This document shows, piece after piece, positions 21,737 to 33,984 of a stretch of DNA of 64,000 nt. Source of the DNA: Populus alba (Eukaryota > Streptophyta > Magnoliopsida > Malpighiales > Salicaceae). The DNA lies in the NCBI RefSeq assembly GCF_005239225.2, contig NC_133295.1:3100001-3164000 (forward strand), given 5' to 3'. Under the pieces are notes generated by a model. The model was not told the DNA's origin. It did no database searches and worked only from the letters and a program-made list of their open reading frames with translations. How positions within the stretch are numbered: the stretch's first letter is position 1; each line of letters starts with the position of its first letter. Position numbers and translations under genes: made by a program.

Positions 21737-23154
21737 TTCGGCTGAAATGCCCAAAACATCTCATACCAGTTCAAAAAACAAAACAAAAGGGAACAATTTT
21801 CACCTCGCTTAAAATCTTGGTTTGATCTGGATTTTCCAGTCAAAATTCAACTGGAATGTTCTGATCGAATTTCATGTGTTTCATTTCTGGTTAAAGCCAC
21901 TGAGTCAAAGTCAAAGACTCAAAATTAAACCCAGTTCAATTTCATTAACTACACATAACACCCACGTATAAATGCTTTTTTTCTCTGAAGTCTAAATTAA
22001 AAACCAAATCCCTAATTTCTCTTCCTCGCAGTCTCAAGTTCCCAACCAAAACAATTACAATCGGCATCTTGTCTTTCACAAACTTCCCCTCTAATCTTCC
22101 CTCTTCTCTATTGATGTCTTACTTTTGCATACTGCACTCTGCAACCTAACTTCCCGACCGAATCGGCTCGATTGATAAAAAAGAGAAGGAGCCCTCCAGA
22201 ACCTGGCAAAGTAATTATCAATGAATTTCAAAGAATTCTCAACCTCTCCATAAAGATTATATCACACAAAAGACTCGTACCGGATTCCAAGACATCTAAT
22301 CTCGTTTTGTGGCCATCTGCTCCCTTCTCGAATAACTGTCTCTTCTCTCTAAGGTGTAATCTTTTCTCTCTCTTTAAGTTCAAATTGGAAATGAAAAACG
22401 CATGAACTCGGTTCTATTACACTGCTGGAACATTAATAACAAATACCTTTCTCATAAATTTTGTATTTAATTTGGTCTTTCTTAGTATCTAATTTACTAT
22501 TCTTTTTGTTTGTATAATCTTATTGTTGGGTTTGTAACTTTGTATTGTATTTATCATTTTATTGCTTCATGGGGCTTAGCTAGCTGGTTTGAACTTTGAA
22601 GCTTTATCTAAAATTGAATGCTACTTTGATGTTTGATTGATATATATGTGCACAAGCTTATACAAATCAAGTTAAGGCTCTTTAAGTAAATGAAATTGGT
22701 AAAACAGAGTTAGTGATCTGTTTTATTTATACTGCAATTTGCATACATCAAGATTAAAGTTAAACAGAGTTAAGCCTAGATAAGAATGTTACATTTAAAG
22801 GAATAAATTATACTGCATACGTCAAGATTAGAATTCAAGAAACAAAGAACAAAATAATCGGATTAATTGCTAGGTTGCTAGGTCTGGTAGTTAATAATAT
22901 AACTTGACCATGACCGGATTAAATATAAGGAAGGATATATAATTATTATATGAAATCGAATGTATCAAATAATAAATTTAAAGTGTGAACTGTGAAGCCA
23001 ACGAATGATATTTATAAATCAACATGGTATCTTGAGAAATATCATTCTTTTCATTTTAAGTTATTGGTATTATTACCATCCATTTTACTTTAAAAATCGC
23101 ATTGATGTAATAGCTGAAATTAATTGTGTTTAATTTTTTTTCAGATCAAATTAG
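21737..23154 (+). other. hAT 5' region, no coding seen
   Basis: Between the left terminal repeat and the first coding piece. It probably holds the promoter, untranslated exon and an intron ending at the AG before 23147. The 77-codon frame near 22172 has no recognisable domain. Confidence 0.5.
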
Positions 23155-25630
23155 ATGGCTGAAAACTCATCAAGTGGTGCTTCTTATATGGCTTCAAGTC
23201 CAGCAAGATCAGATGATCCAGCATGGGCTCATAGGCAAGTGGTTGTTGGTGCAAAGAACTCAAGTATATTTTTTCATTATAGCAAAAGGATCAACAGTGG
23301 TGGTATTACTCGTCTGAAGTATCACCTTGCTGGTATTAAGGGCCAAGTTAAAGCTTGTAAAAAGGTTCATCCAAATGTGAAATGGCAAATGAAGCAGTTG
23401 ATAGAGGACTTAACAATGGAGAAAGAGACTTAGAATTGATATTGGAAATTCTCAATCATTTTCCATTGATAAAGTCGAAGAGGGTGGTAGTGTAAATCCT
23501 ACTTTAAGTGATATCGGTTCAAAAGCAAATAAGAGATTGGCAATGCAAGGCACAAGTGTAAATAGAAAAAAGATGACTTCATTCGTTCCACGAACTACCC
23601 CAAGCTCACAACCTAGCATTAAAAATGCAATGGCTTCTAAAGAGAAGGAACATAATGCAAGGAAGCTCATGGCAAGATGGTGGTATGATGTTAATGTACC
23701 ATTTAATGGTGCTACATCATACTATTATCAACCAATGATAGACGACATAGCATCAATGGAACCTGGTTTTAAAGGACCATCATATCATGATTTAAGGGGA
23801 CCATTTTTAAAATGTGTAATTCATGATGTCCATGAATACCTCTTTGAAATCAAGGCTGATTGGAAACTTTATGGATGCTCTATTATGGCAGATGGGTGGT
23901 CAAATAGAAGGAATGTACCAATTGTGAATTTTCTTGCTTATTCTCCAAGAGGTACCATATTCTTGAAGCCAGTTGACACTTCGGGTCTTCGAAAAGATAA
24001 GGAGACATTGTTTGAAATGTTTGATGAAGTTGTCAAAGAAGTGGGGCAAGAAAATATTGTCCAATTTGTTAGTGATAATGAGTCTGCATTCAAAGCTGCT
24101 GGGAAGGCTTTACAACAAAGGTATGACACTTTCTTTTGGTCTCCTTTTGTAGTCCATTGCATTGATTTGATGTTAGAAAATATTTTCGATCCAAGATATT
24201 TTCCAATGATTGATGAAACCATTAAGAAGGCAAGAAACATAACCAAACTTATATATAATCAGGTATGGGTTTTAGCTTTGATGAGGAAAGACTTTACTAA
24301 TGGAAATGATCTATGTTGTCCTGGCATTACAAGGTTTGCTACCCATTTTTTAGCATCCAATGTTTACTTAAGTTTAAGAAAGAGCTTTGACAAATTTTAC
24401 TTGCATGAAATGGGTAGAATCAAGTCATGGTAAGAGTAAAGTTGGAAAAGAAATAACTGCCATAATTTTACAAGATAAAGACTTTTGGCCTCGATGTGAA
24501 AATATAGTCAAAGTTAGTGAGCCTTTAATTAGAAGATAATGAAGAAAAACTAGCAATTGGTTATTTATATGAGGCAATGGATAAAGCAAAAGAACCATTA
24601 AGACAAGGTTGAAAAATAGAGTATCTCAATATGAACCATGTATTTGGGTAATTGATGCTAGATGGGATAAGCAACTTCATAGTCCATTACATGCAACAGG
24701 TTGTTTTCTTTATCCTGGAATCTATTTAGGCCTTCTTTTTCAAAACAAAAGGAGGTTACTTGAGGTTTACTTAGCACAGTTACTAGATTGGTCCCTGATT
24801 GTAACACTCAAGATGTAATTAGTGGCCAACTTGAGGAGTATAAGAAAGCAACTAGTTATTTTGGCATGCCCCTAACTATTCGTCAAAGAGAAAAGTTAAA
24901 TCCAAGTAATAAAATTTTTGTTTTTTAAAATATAATATTGTTTTGTATTTATAATATCTGATTTATTAAACTTTTGTCTTATCTAGTCGCATGGTGGGAG
25001 CAATTTGGCAATGATACTCAAGAACTTCAAAAGTTTGCAATTCAAATTCTTAGTCATTGTTGTTGTACAACTGGGTGTGAAAGAAATTGGAGTGTATTTG
25101 AATTTATTTATTTTAAAAGGCGCAATAGGCTAGAGCACAGTAGATTGAGTGATCTAGTATTTGTTCTTTATAATTTGAGGATTCAACATAGGTAAAATAT
25201 TGATATTATAATATTAATAATAATATTGAAAATGATTATTACTATTTTCATTAACAATAATATTAATTTTTTAAAATTAAATTTATCACTAATATATATG
25301 TGATTTATATTCATGTTGTTTTTTTTCATGTTTATACTTTGTAGGAATTTGAGCTAAATAAGAGATACTTTAAATCTCATTAACCTCAATAACATTGATC
25401 TATTGAATGAATGGATTTGTGAAGAACCTAGCCTTCCTGATGGAGATGATATAAGTTGGAAGACTATAGAAGCACCTTTGTCTACTTTGACTTTAGAGGA
25501 TGAAGAAACATGTTTTAATGACGAGAATGAGCTTGGTGGAAATGATCAACTATTAAAATATCTAGCTAATAACTTTCCCTATATACCACCACAAGATCAA
25601 GATCATTATTTCTATGTTAATGATGTTTGA
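23155..25630 (+). pseudogene. hAT transposase (BED finger, DUF659, hAT dimerisation), broken
   Basis: Pieces in order: a BED-type N-terminal region at 23155-23433 (DPAWAHRQ ... GGITRLKYHLAG); a DUF659 core at 23537-24433 with SYYYQPMIDDIASMEPGFKG, DGWSNRRNVPIVNFL and FVSDNESAFKAAGKAL; a middle stretch at 24609-24818; the C-terminal dimerisation domain at 24974-25195 (ILSHCCCTTGCERNWSVFEF, RNRLEHSRLSDLVFVLYNLR); and a final acidic exon near 25345-25630 behind an AG acceptor. Frameshifts near 23430 and 24430 and stops near 24540-24610 break it, and some joins are probably introns, as at 24900-24985 and 25195-25344. It would have catalysed cut-and-paste transposition; now inactive. Confidence 0.88.
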
Positions 25631-25971
25631 TTTATGTTTTTTTTGTGTTAAAACATTTTACTTTCATAATATTTTGGTATTTTGTTTAAGTTAAATTACT
25701 TTAAGACTTTAAGTTAAAGTTCTATTTAATTTTGACTATTTAGAAATATTTTAAAATTTAAAATTATGTTTGCTTGACATTGTGTTTGTACTTTGTAATG
25801 CATAATTTATAATTAATTTATCTTGAATTTGATTTATATTTGTTGAATTATATATATGTGAACAATAGAACCCCAAAACGACATGTCGAAACGCTCTGAA
25901 ATCGAAACATTTCGTTTCAATTGAAAAAACAAAATACTTGCCGAAACAGAATTGACAACCTTGCTATTCTC

Positions 25972-26320
25972 ATCAAAATTATTGAAATTTAGAATTTATC
26001 AAAATTAAAATTCTCTATACATATAATTTTGGATTTGTGTAACCTTGATTTGTTTTTTCACTAAACACTGTTTTTTTTGCAGTACTACTTTTTTATCACT
26101 GTATTTTTTTAGTCAACTTGTATGTTAATCAAAATTAATTTATTTTTTCGAGTCATCTCAAGAGCACATTTAATGTAAATTAGCTTGGTGCATTTAGGAA
26201 AGTAACTTTCATGAGTGTTGGTATTTATAAATTCCAAATATGAAAGACGAACAATTTGCTCATGGAAAACAATGAATTGATTTAGGTAGAGACCAAGAGA
26301 GCAGATGCCATAAAAGTAAA
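25972..26320. repeat. duplicated flank right of the hAT
   Basis: Matches 44490-44845, and more weakly 58770-58930. Shared blocks include ATTGAAATTTAGAATTTATC, CATTTAATGTAAATTAGCTT and TTAGGTAGAGACCAAGAGAG. No gene. Confidence 0.75.
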
Positions 26321-26321
26321 G

Positions 26322-26410
26322 TTGTCAATTCTGTTTTATTTTGTTTAAAATGACCGAAATATTTTATATTAATTTAAAAAATAAAACAAAATGGTACAAT
26401 TTTTTTGAAT
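26322..26410. mobile_element. possible hAT end fragment
   Basis: AAGTTGTCAATTCTGTTTTA resembles the left end of the hAT at 21714, and the following AAAACAAAATGGTACAATTT resembles 21776-21800. No matching second terminus was found, so this is a fragment or a decayed short derivative. Confidence 0.45.
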
Positions 26411-26751
26411 TTTAATTTAAAGTAAATAAATAAAATTTTAAATTTTAAATTTTTTCAAAAATACTTTTAAAAACGCAAAAAATAAATAGGATTATGCTTT
26501 TTATTGGAACATATATCGATAGATTCAATAGTTTAGAAGAGTGATTGTAGTTATTTTTTAAAGTATTTTTTATTTAGAAATATATTAAAATAATAGTTTT
26601 TTATTTTTTTAAAATTATTTTTTATAATCAACTAAAAAAAATTTAAATTTTCATGAACCCAAACGGTGCTGTACAGATCCTTGGTGTGGTCACTGGTAAC
26701 CATGCACTGTCTTGTCAATGAAAATTCTTTGCCACTGTTGTTTTAGAGCTG

Positions 26752-26793
<42 letters not shown>

Positions 26794-27184
26794 GGGCTAA
26801 CCTCAAAACAATCTCTCAGCTATGTATGTACCTTCTCTTGATTGAGTCTTAAAAGAAATTTGTCTCAATTGGGTCCTTATTTTTTTTTCGAAAAGGATTT
26901 CCACCTACTGCCATTGCTGCACCCATTTGCTGTTCCATGTACTGTGGTTGTTGCTTAGTCTCTATACTTGCTAGTGCCAGGGCCAGCCATAGCAGACATT
27001 TCAAAGTTCTGGGGAGGTATTTAGCCACCCAAAAATGGAAATAAACAAAGAAAAGTTATCATCATACTGTTAACTTCTAGTTTAACCAGGGATGGCAAAT
27101 TCAGTCTCTCTTCCTTTTCTCTCTGTTTTTACTGTTTCATTTGTTATGAATGTATTGTAACTCCAAAAATACTTGATGGTTTCA
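26411..27184. other. noncoding DNA with a trinucleotide run
   Basis: Includes an AT-rich dispersed repeat (26530-26640), an (AAT)n run (26754-26791) and sequence matching 32330-32450 and 33770-33985 (GCTAGTGCCAGGGCCA, GGCAAATTCAGTCTCTC). No gene seen. Confidence 0.55.
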
Positions 27185-27304
27185 ACAGAGCAGACATAGC
27201 CTGGAAAGATGCCAAGTATACTCAGATATGGGAACATCTCAGAGGTGAATTTGAATTAACTCAAGAGATTTGCAAGTCTTGATCTTAAGCTGAAGTTTGT
27301 TGAG
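27185..27304 (+). pseudogene. DUF155-family gene fragment (RETARDED ROOT GROWTH-like), copy 1
   Basis: One exon-like piece reading ADIAWKDAKYTQIWEHLRGE then FELT, and after a one-base insertion RFASLDLKLKFVE, followed by GAG|GT as a splice donor at 27305. The order matches the conserved C-terminal part of DUF155 proteins of the RETARDED ROOT GROWTH/RMD1 type, which are organellar membrane proteins. The frameshift and the lack of further exons make it a fragment. Sister copies at 33985-34238 and 45111-45281. Confidence 0.6.
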
Positions 27305-27954
27305 GTACTTTTTTTTTTATTTTGTAGATTTATATAAGTGTCTAGGTTAGCTCGCGTGTACCTTGATTGGTCTTACATGTCCTAAAATTAATGATCATGT
27401 AAATTTTATTTATGATATTTTAAGTATTCATTTCCGAACATGAATCAAATCATAAACAATTAAACGTGATTCACTCAGTATAGGAATTCTAAGTACTTAT
27501 TTATGAATATGAATTCTTAAGGTATTTTTAAAATAAAAATTATTTTAAATATTTTTTTATTTTAATATATTTTTAAATAAAAATATTTTATAAAATAACC
27601 ACCGATAAATTTTCAAAAACTACTTAATAAGCTTTTTTCTACTGTTGATGATTAAGGGAATTCTAAAACGTGGATAATTTAAGGTTGAAAACAAATTCAA
27701 AATAAAAAAAAATAATAAAATAAAATAAAAATTGAGATTGTTGAATAGAATAGTAGTAGTCTATTTGTTTTTGTACACATAGCAAATTTTCCCCTTCCAG
27801 CCAGCAAACCCATTTAATATTTAATTAAAATAGTTATTTAATTAAATTGACTCAAAAACTCAACAACTCAATTGAAAAATAACTATGTAAAACCCATGGT
27901 TTTAAAAAGCTACGTATTTAAGTAACATTTTCACATTTAATATCTTACAATCAT
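27305..27954. other. AT-rich intergenic DNA
   Basis: No gene. It includes a decayed SINE-like piece (about 27325-27400, GTGTCTAGGTTAGCTCGCG), related to 57976-58169, and an AT-rich dispersed repeat (27525-27610). Confidence 0.5.
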
Positions 27955-28880
27955 GCGCTTAGGTGAGTTTTTTTTTTAAAAAAAAAAAAAAAAACGTATT
28001 TTACCACTTGCTGTTTAGAGTTTTTTTTTTTTTAAACCAAGGGAATGAAAGGGGATATACAAATACAAAATACAAACCCAACAGAGAGCTACCCCAATGG
28101 GTTTCATGGTCATGGTTGGTCCATGCGTATACCTAGCTCGAGAAATAGTTCAGTCTGCGACTCTGCGTGGGCTAGTTTTTGTAGGGTGGTAGCTGATATC
28201 CGCTTTTGGGTTAACCATGATCTGATGTATCTTCCACTGGGCGTACCATCACTGAACTCCCTCAAAGGAAAAGGCTCACCCTCCATTGACCATCCATTAA
28301 TGCAGCTCATCAGGGAAGAGAAATGTAATATTGAAAAAAAAAAAAAAAAAAAGAGGAAAAATCAAATGCGCAGAAAAAGGCACAAGAGACCGGGGTTTAT
28401 ATATATATTACTTAAGTTTGGAGGATTTTCAATTTTTTTTGCTGCAAAACAAAAACAATTTACTGAAAACATAGTTGATCATCAGTTGTTAATATTCACA
28501 TCCTTCAATGTGTCCAAGTGATGATTGGGAAATTGAAAATCAAGTCCTTATTTGGATTAACATAAGGGAGACGGTTGCATCTTCAAGAGGGATAGACTTC
28601 AGGAAAATTCTCCTCTGGGCATTCAAACAATCAAGACTCTTTGACACAAAATTATCAGCTAGAAAACGGAGGAAACTTGTCCCATTTAAGGAGTTTCCAA
28701 GCCTTCCAGTGGCCAGACTTGTTTCAGCTGACGGTGAGGTCACAATGACTGTCGGAATGTCTTCCCATCAAGCAGCGTACCTTTCTATATATATATTTAG
28801 CAATATTATTAAACCTAATATAGACAATTATTTGATCAAGCTAATGGATCCATTATGTAGATCGATTGTAATATAATTTA
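27955..28880. repeat. cluster repeat module A, copy 1
   Basis: About 0.9 kb shared with 40015-40925 (full), 29085-29600 (partial), 50335-50992 (cut by Copia) and 54115-54340 (partial). It has two open stretches on the plus strand: one with ESYPNGFHGHGWS ... MYLPLGVPSLNSLKGKG near 28090-28310, one with WINIRETVASSRGIDFRKIL near 28508-28790. The minus strand is also partly open (GTPSGRYIRSWL). I do not recognise a protein family. Stops, A-runs and a variable TA run between the two stretches argue for a decayed gene fragment carried by the unit. Confidence 0.6.
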
Positions 28881-28939
28881 AATATAATTTGCAATATATA
28901 AAATATAAATAAATGCAAAATTTTAGAAAGTGTTCGCAA

Positions 28940-29095
28940 GTTATTACTTTTTTTCCTTACCATTCTAACATGTTCCAATCTTCAATGTCAACCCAAACTA
29001 GCTAGATGGCTGGGCTATCTAGTTTTGGGCCGAACCAATAGGTCTAATCCAGAGTTCATAACATTACTTGAAAGGGATGTGAGCGGCGGCTAACC
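28940..29095. repeat. cluster repeat module C, copy 2
   Basis: Matches 4080-4200 and 41020-41150. It sits between two module A copies, suggesting a local duplication inside this unit. Confidence 0.65.
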
Positions 29096-29600
29096 ATGAT
29101 CTTATGTATCTTCCACTGGGCGTACCATCATTGAACTCCCTCAAAGGAAAAGGCTCACACTCCATTGACCATTCGTTAACGCAGCTCATCAGGGAACAAA
29201 AATGTAATATTGAAAGAAAAAAAAAAAAAAAGGAAAAATCAAATGCACAGAACAAGGCACGAGAGACCAGGTGTTTTATATATATATATATATAGGTGCT
29301 TAATTTTGGAGGATTTTCAGTTTTTTTATAGCAAAATAAAATTTTTTTTACTGGAAAACATAGTTAATCATCAGCTATTAATGATTGGATATCCTTCAAC
29401 GTGTCCAAGTGATGATTGGGGAAGTGGAAATCAACTCCTTATTTGGATTAACATAAGGGATACTGTCGCATCTTCAAGAGGAAAAGACTTCAGGGAAACT
29501 CTCCTCTGGGCATTAAAAAAATCAAGACTCTTTGGCACAAAATTATCAGCTAGAAAACGGAGGAAACTTGTCCTATTTAAGGAGATGGCTGGGCTATATA
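29085..29600. repeat. cluster repeat module A, copy 2 (partial)
   Basis: Lacks the first 150 bp of module A and ends at AAGGAGATGGCTGGGCTAT, joined to a TA run directly before the 3' end of the B3 gene at 29621. More similar to the copies at 40015 and 50335 than to copy 1, for example GGGGAAGTGGAAATCAACTC. Confidence 0.65.
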
Positions 29601-29620
29601 TATATATATATATATTTCAT

Positions 29621-29992
29621 TCATGGAAATGTGGCTATGATGGGTGAATAGCCAAAGATAGCACCAAATATCTTAACTTCCTTTTCAGCTTGAACCCTGT
29701 AAGAGGGTGTTGCATCAGCGGTTTGGTTCAAGGAAATTTTGATCTTGTCGCCAACTTTAAGCTTCTTGTTGCGGACGAATGCAAGCCAACCCTTTGAAAG
29801 AACCGGCTTCCGGTACTGTTCTTTCTTGCGAATAGAACACTTAAAGGTCCAGACGAAGCCACTCTCATCTATTGCTTGAAATTCCACGGCATGTCCACCG
29901 TTGAAAGATGGGAGAGACTTGAGATACTTCGTAGGCACTGACAGTGTTTTGCTGGTGTCTGTCTTGCGAAGGATCTTAGAGAAGGTTGTCAT
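29621..29992 (-). CDS. small single-B3-domain protein, alpha type (B3-3)
   Basis: 123 aa, intronless. B3 domain from FSKILRKTD to GDKIKISL, with the same core as B3-2 (DESGFVWTF, PVLSKGW, LKVGDKI) and the tail KIFGAIFGYSP. It differs from B3-2 by an extra residue (TADAT) in the loop before YRVQAEKE and by a KKEQYRK loop. Start MTTFSKIL, where the sisters have MATFSKIL; the TATA box is about 96 bp upstream. The sequence directly behind the TATA box is a compound minisatellite. This gene pairs with the beta gene at 35076 as one alpha-beta unit, duplicated as 41596 plus 46869. Confidence 0.85.
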   Translation of the reverse strand: MTTFSKILRKTDTSKTLSVPTKYLKSLPSFNGGHAVEFQAIDESGFVWTFKCSIRKKEQYRKPVLSKGWLAFVRNKKLKVGDKIKISLNQTADATPSYRVQAEKEVKIFGAIFGYSPIIATFP

Positions 29993-30087
29993 TTTAGGCC
30001 AAGCAAAAAGAAGATATTACGTATCCTCTTCCAAGAATGGCTTCAAACTTCTGTTACTTGTGATCTTTCCGTAATTGATGTTTTTTA

Positions 30088-30095
30088 ATTTATAG
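30088..30095 (-). promoter_or_regulatory. TATA box of B3-3
   Basis: Minus strand CTATAAAT, 96 bp before the start codon; identical in sequence and position to the one of B3-5. Confidence 0.65.
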
Positions 30096-30099
30096 GCCT

Positions 30100-30575
30100 T
30101 GCCCCCCCTTGCCCCGACCCTGGACCCGACCCACCACCCTTGACTCGACCCACACAAAGAGCACAAAGGTGGGACCTGCATTGCAAAGGTAATGTGGGAG
30201 CATGTGGGAGGACCTGCATTGCAAATGTGTCGTAGGGGACAAAGGGGTGCAAAGGTCCTGGCGTCCTGCACAAAGGGATGGGACCTACAAGGGGTTGCAC
30301 CAAAGGTCCTGCACAAAGGGGTTGCACCAATTGAGAGACCTCCCCTTTGTGTTGTTTTTTTGTGGGATGGATGAGAGACTCCCCTTTGTGTTGTTTTTTT
30401 TGGGATGGATGAGAGACTCGCCTTTGTGTTGTTTACCTTTGTGATGTTTTTTTGTGGGATGAGAGACAAGTTTTTTTGTGGGATGAGAGACTTTTTTGGG
30501 ATGAGGGGCTTTTTTGTGTTGTTTTTTTGTGTAGTCCTCTCCTTTGGGCTGTTTTTTTGTGGGATGAGAGATAAA
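30100..30575. repeat. compound minisatellite upstream of B3-3
   Basis: Two kinds of unit. 30120-30335 is built from CACAAAGG, GTGGGACCTGCATTGCAAA and AAGGGGTTGCACCAA, related to the array behind B3-5. 30335-30575 is built from TTTTTTGTGGGATGAGAGAC and CCCCTTTGTGTTG, related to the array behind B3-2. It starts within a few bases of the TATA box. The long minus-strand open frame here is only the repeat read through. Confidence 0.85.
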
Positions 30576-31299
30576 ATGATTGACCAATAAACGAATAAAA
30601 TTAGAAGTAACTCTACTTCGATAATTTTCTTAATATGCCCCATTATCAATTAATCTTCTTAAGATACCCCTCCTATATATCCTTACATTAATTAAATAAG
30701 CACATTCATTCAAATCTAGACATTAAATGCCGAGATGGTCTAGCAAGCTGGTGGAATACATTGCTCTGTTTCTCTCGTCTAATCTAGGATTAAATTATCT
30801 TTAATTTTATATTTATACTATAACTCAATTATAAAATCATGATAAATATGAATGTTGTAATTTTGCTGATGAATTGATGTAAATGTATCCTGATTTTATG
30901 AGTGAATTGCAACTAAGAGATACACGGCTAAGAATAATCTAATCCTATATTATAGAAAAGAAAAAAATAAGTAGTGGATCCTAAATATCAAGCTCACTCA
31001 ACATTTAACTTCTGAATTCAAGGATATCAGAAGTACTTAATTAAGTGACAAATGACAAATAGGAGGACCGCATTACAAAAATCAATTGATGGGATCAAAT
31101 TAAGAAAATGCAAAAGTAGAGGGACTTGTGTAGTCCTTATCAAATAAAATGCCTGCCACCATGTGAATTACGATAATGCTTGACCTTCATACACATATCA
31201 TTTTCAACAACGAACATTTCTTCATGTATTTTAAAAAATACGTTGGCCGCTACAACTATGATCTACGGGCGGTTTGGGTTTCGATAAAAATCTCTAAGA
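30576..31299. other. intergenic DNA, duplicated elsewhere
   Basis: 30634-30965 matches 55107-55440 (CCTTACATTAATTAAATAA, CACATTCATTCAAATC, AAATTATCTTT). No gene seen. Confidence 0.55.
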
Positions 31300-32095
31300 A
31301 ACACGAAGCTACTGAGTCTTCTACAATACTGTAGCAACAACAACAAAGGGCTTACATTATCCTCAGTAGCAAGTTAATTGTTCTTTATTTTTATGATCAA
31401 AACGGTAATTACACTATAGTGAAATTATTTTAACCATAATTTACACAATCATTTGTACTATTCTTGTATTATAGTAATTAATTAATTAAGTTTTTCCATC
31501 AATTAATTTAAATGCAATTTCCAAAAATACCATTTACTAAACCAAGTAAACAGAAAAGTTTTACTTCAGAAAAAGATTGAAGAGATGTCCAATCCGGACA
31601 TCGGTACATTTTCACACCCTGTTTTTCTCCCAAAACAAACTTGCTTAGTCAACGTTATAATCCTTTTGCCTTTTTTAAACAATTTTAATCACAATTTCTT
31701 CTAAAAGACACAAGAATATATCGACCTACCAACATAACACAAGAATATCGATCCTAAGCCTTAATATATTATAGTTTGGGCACATGAACTATCACTATCA
31801 ACCAAAGAAAAGAAAAGAAAGAAACCAAGGTTTAAGCTCTTAGCTAGTTTGGTGCCGACTCGAGCGACTTTGCCATTATCGAAATTAATAACAATGGATG
31901 GTTTAATTTAATCCTAGTCATTTAAATTTAGAAATTACCTGACATAGCAACTCTCTCGTTCAAGGGTATTTAATATATTTTATAGGTTTTTAACACTTCA
32001 ATCCCCTGCTTCCTTTCTATTTTGTTTTAGTCCCTAGCTAGCTCCGATCTTTTAGAAAGTGAAAGGAAGTCGCGGGGAGAGAGAGGGCATCTAAC
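31300..32095. repeat. module D copy and shared noncoding blocks
   Basis: 31300-31400 is the uninterrupted relative of the DNA on both sides of the Gypsy insertion (GCTTACATTATCCTCAGTAG, then CAAGTTAATTGTTCTTTAT). 31480-31570 is another module D relative. 31895-32010 matches 63800-63930. No gene. Confidence 0.65.
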
Positions 32096-33500
32096 CTGTC
32101 ATTCTCGGCGGTAATTTTCTACGACTTTGATCAAAGAAGAGACAGATTTAGAAATGGATAGATAATTTATAATTTTATTTTGATTTGATATTTTTATGTT
32201 TTCAAGGGAATTAAAATGATTTTTAAGGCTTTTTTTTTTAGGTTTTAGAATGAGTTTTAGATGTAAAATAGGAAAAGAAAAATACAAGTTTAGGGGAGCC
32301 AAAATTGACTGCCCCTGTTTTCCGGTGAACAACTCTTTTTATCAATGAAAACTTGTGTGCAACTGTTGTTTAGAGCTATACATAAAAAATGTGCTAACCT
32401 TAAAACAATCTCCCAATTATATCCTTCTCTTGATTGAGTCTTAATTAACAAATCTCCTATACCCGAATTAATTTTTCAAATTAGCAACCATGAGATCCTA
32501 ATCCTAGGTTTAATTAACAATTAAAGGAGGATGAAATCATAAGAAAACTTTATTTCTAAAAAATATTCTAAAACAAAACAAATAACAATCATAAAAAATA
32601 AGACAAGATTTGACAAATAAAGAATGAAAAGATGATAAAATTGAAAAAAATTTAGTTCTATAAACAATTTCAAATAAAATAATAGCAATAAAAAAACAAT
32701 GATTTAATATAAAGGAAAAATAAATTGAAGTGCGGGTTTGAAATTCTGATGTGCCACATTCTAAAACTGAAGTGGAGAAAGAAAAATAAAGCTCATTGAC
32801 GCTAAATTAAAGGTTAGAATGCCATATGTGTTGTCCTGAAATAAATCCAACAATACCAAGAGAGTTTACCATTAATTGTCAAAATCCTCCACATTTACCT
32901 CTTAAAGCTTGTGGAATGTCTAATGCGCTGACATGTGCTATGCACGAGTTAACCACTTTTCTTTATTATTTTATATTTATTAAAAAATTAAATTTTCTCT
33001 AAATAAACATAAATATAACAAAATTACTAGAGGGCAAAGACAGAATAACTCTTTGATGACAACTTATCAATTTGTGCCTTTTAAGTTCATAAAATAAAAA
33101 AGCAAAAATTGACCTTAAGTTGGGCATCAATTTTACCCGAGGTGAAATTGATAGGTGTAAATCTAAAAAGATGTGATGATAATCAAACATTTTTGTTGAA
33201 AGAAATAAATATAAGTATAATTTTTTAATCCTGGACTAAATTTTTACAAACATGTTTTATAGGCTCAGCTCCATTAGGAGTCAACTTGCTAACTCGTCAT
33301 TTTTAATTCTCAAATCGGATTTGAAAATACTTATTTTAGAATTATTTTTTTTTTCTTGTTGTTTTTATATTACTTTCCTTTAGAATCCAGGTCGGTTTAA
33401 CTTACTATTTAAACAGTTTTTTATACCATTCACATCTTAATTATGAACAATTTGCCAATGGAAACCTACTAGTTGATTTAGGTAGAGACCAAGAGAGCAG
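32096..33500. repeat. duplicated noncoding block, unit II
   Basis: Aligns almost continuously with 42650-44870 once the MITE at 42892-43249 and the extra DNA near 44490-44800 are removed. It holds the empty sites of that MITE (near 32305) and of the hAT insertion (near 33430). No gene; AT-rich open frames are not supported. Confidence 0.75.
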
Positions 33501-33984
33501 AAGCCATGAAAGAGGATGGCTCGTTAAAAACCTAATAATTCACAACAATCCAAATGCATCGGCACACTTTATAAATAGCTCAAGAACCTTCTGGGCCAAT
33601 CCAACCTTGGGTGGACTTGAAGATGCCCTGTGCTTTGAGGACCTTCTGGGAGATGGCATGACTGGGGTTTGGTGAGGATGGGCTATACGGTAAGATATAT
33701 AACAAGAAGAAGGAAGAAAGAGGGCCAGAGATTTTGAAAGCTGCATCCATTTGCTGTTCAATGTACTGTGGTTCTTGCTTTGTCTCTATACTTGCTAGTG
33801 CCAGGGCCAACCACCTGCTCTATCTTCCTTGTTGCCTAAAGCGTAGTGGGTGATGGCTCTACTTGAATCACTAGAGCAGACATTTCCAAAGTTCTGGATA
33901 TGGCAAATTCAGTCTCTCTTTCTTTTCTCCCTGTTTTTACTGTTTCATTTGTTATGAATGTACTGTAGCTCCAAAAATACTTGA
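33501..33984. repeat. conserved block before DUF155 fragment, unidentified
   Basis: Nearly identical to 44840-45110, and open on both strands for about 70 codons: minus strand MDAAFKISGPLSSFFLLYIL, with the hydrophobic run FFLLYIL. No family recognised. The frame is not preserved with confidence in both copies, so I list it as a repeat and not a gene. Confidence 0.5.

Larger units (their letters stand above)
21714..25963 (+). mobile_element. hAT-superfamily DNA transposon, degenerate
   Basis: 4250 bp. Terminal inverted repeats: left CAAAGTTGTCAATTTCGTTC, right (complement) CAAGGTTGTCAATTCTGTTT. Flanked by CTATTCAC (21706-21713) and CTATTCTC (25964-25971), an 8-bp target duplication with one mismatch, as expected for hAT. 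It encodes a broken hAT transposase on the plus strand. The host sequence on both sides joins seamlessly in the empty paralogue at 44470-44500. Confidence 0.9.

Noticed and set aside
23537..24433. hAT DUF659 frame as a domesticated host gene
   Set aside because: Terminal repeats and target duplication are still present, and the frame is broken on both sides.
30017..30649. 210-codon minus-strand frame with a possible hydrophobic N-terminus
   Set aside because: It runs through the compound minisatellite and the TATA box of B3-3; no homologous frame exists in sister units.
33540..33810. 73- and 76-codon minus-strand frames as a small membrane protein gene
   Set aside because: Preserved only because the two copies are nearly identical DNA; no start or promoter support and no family.
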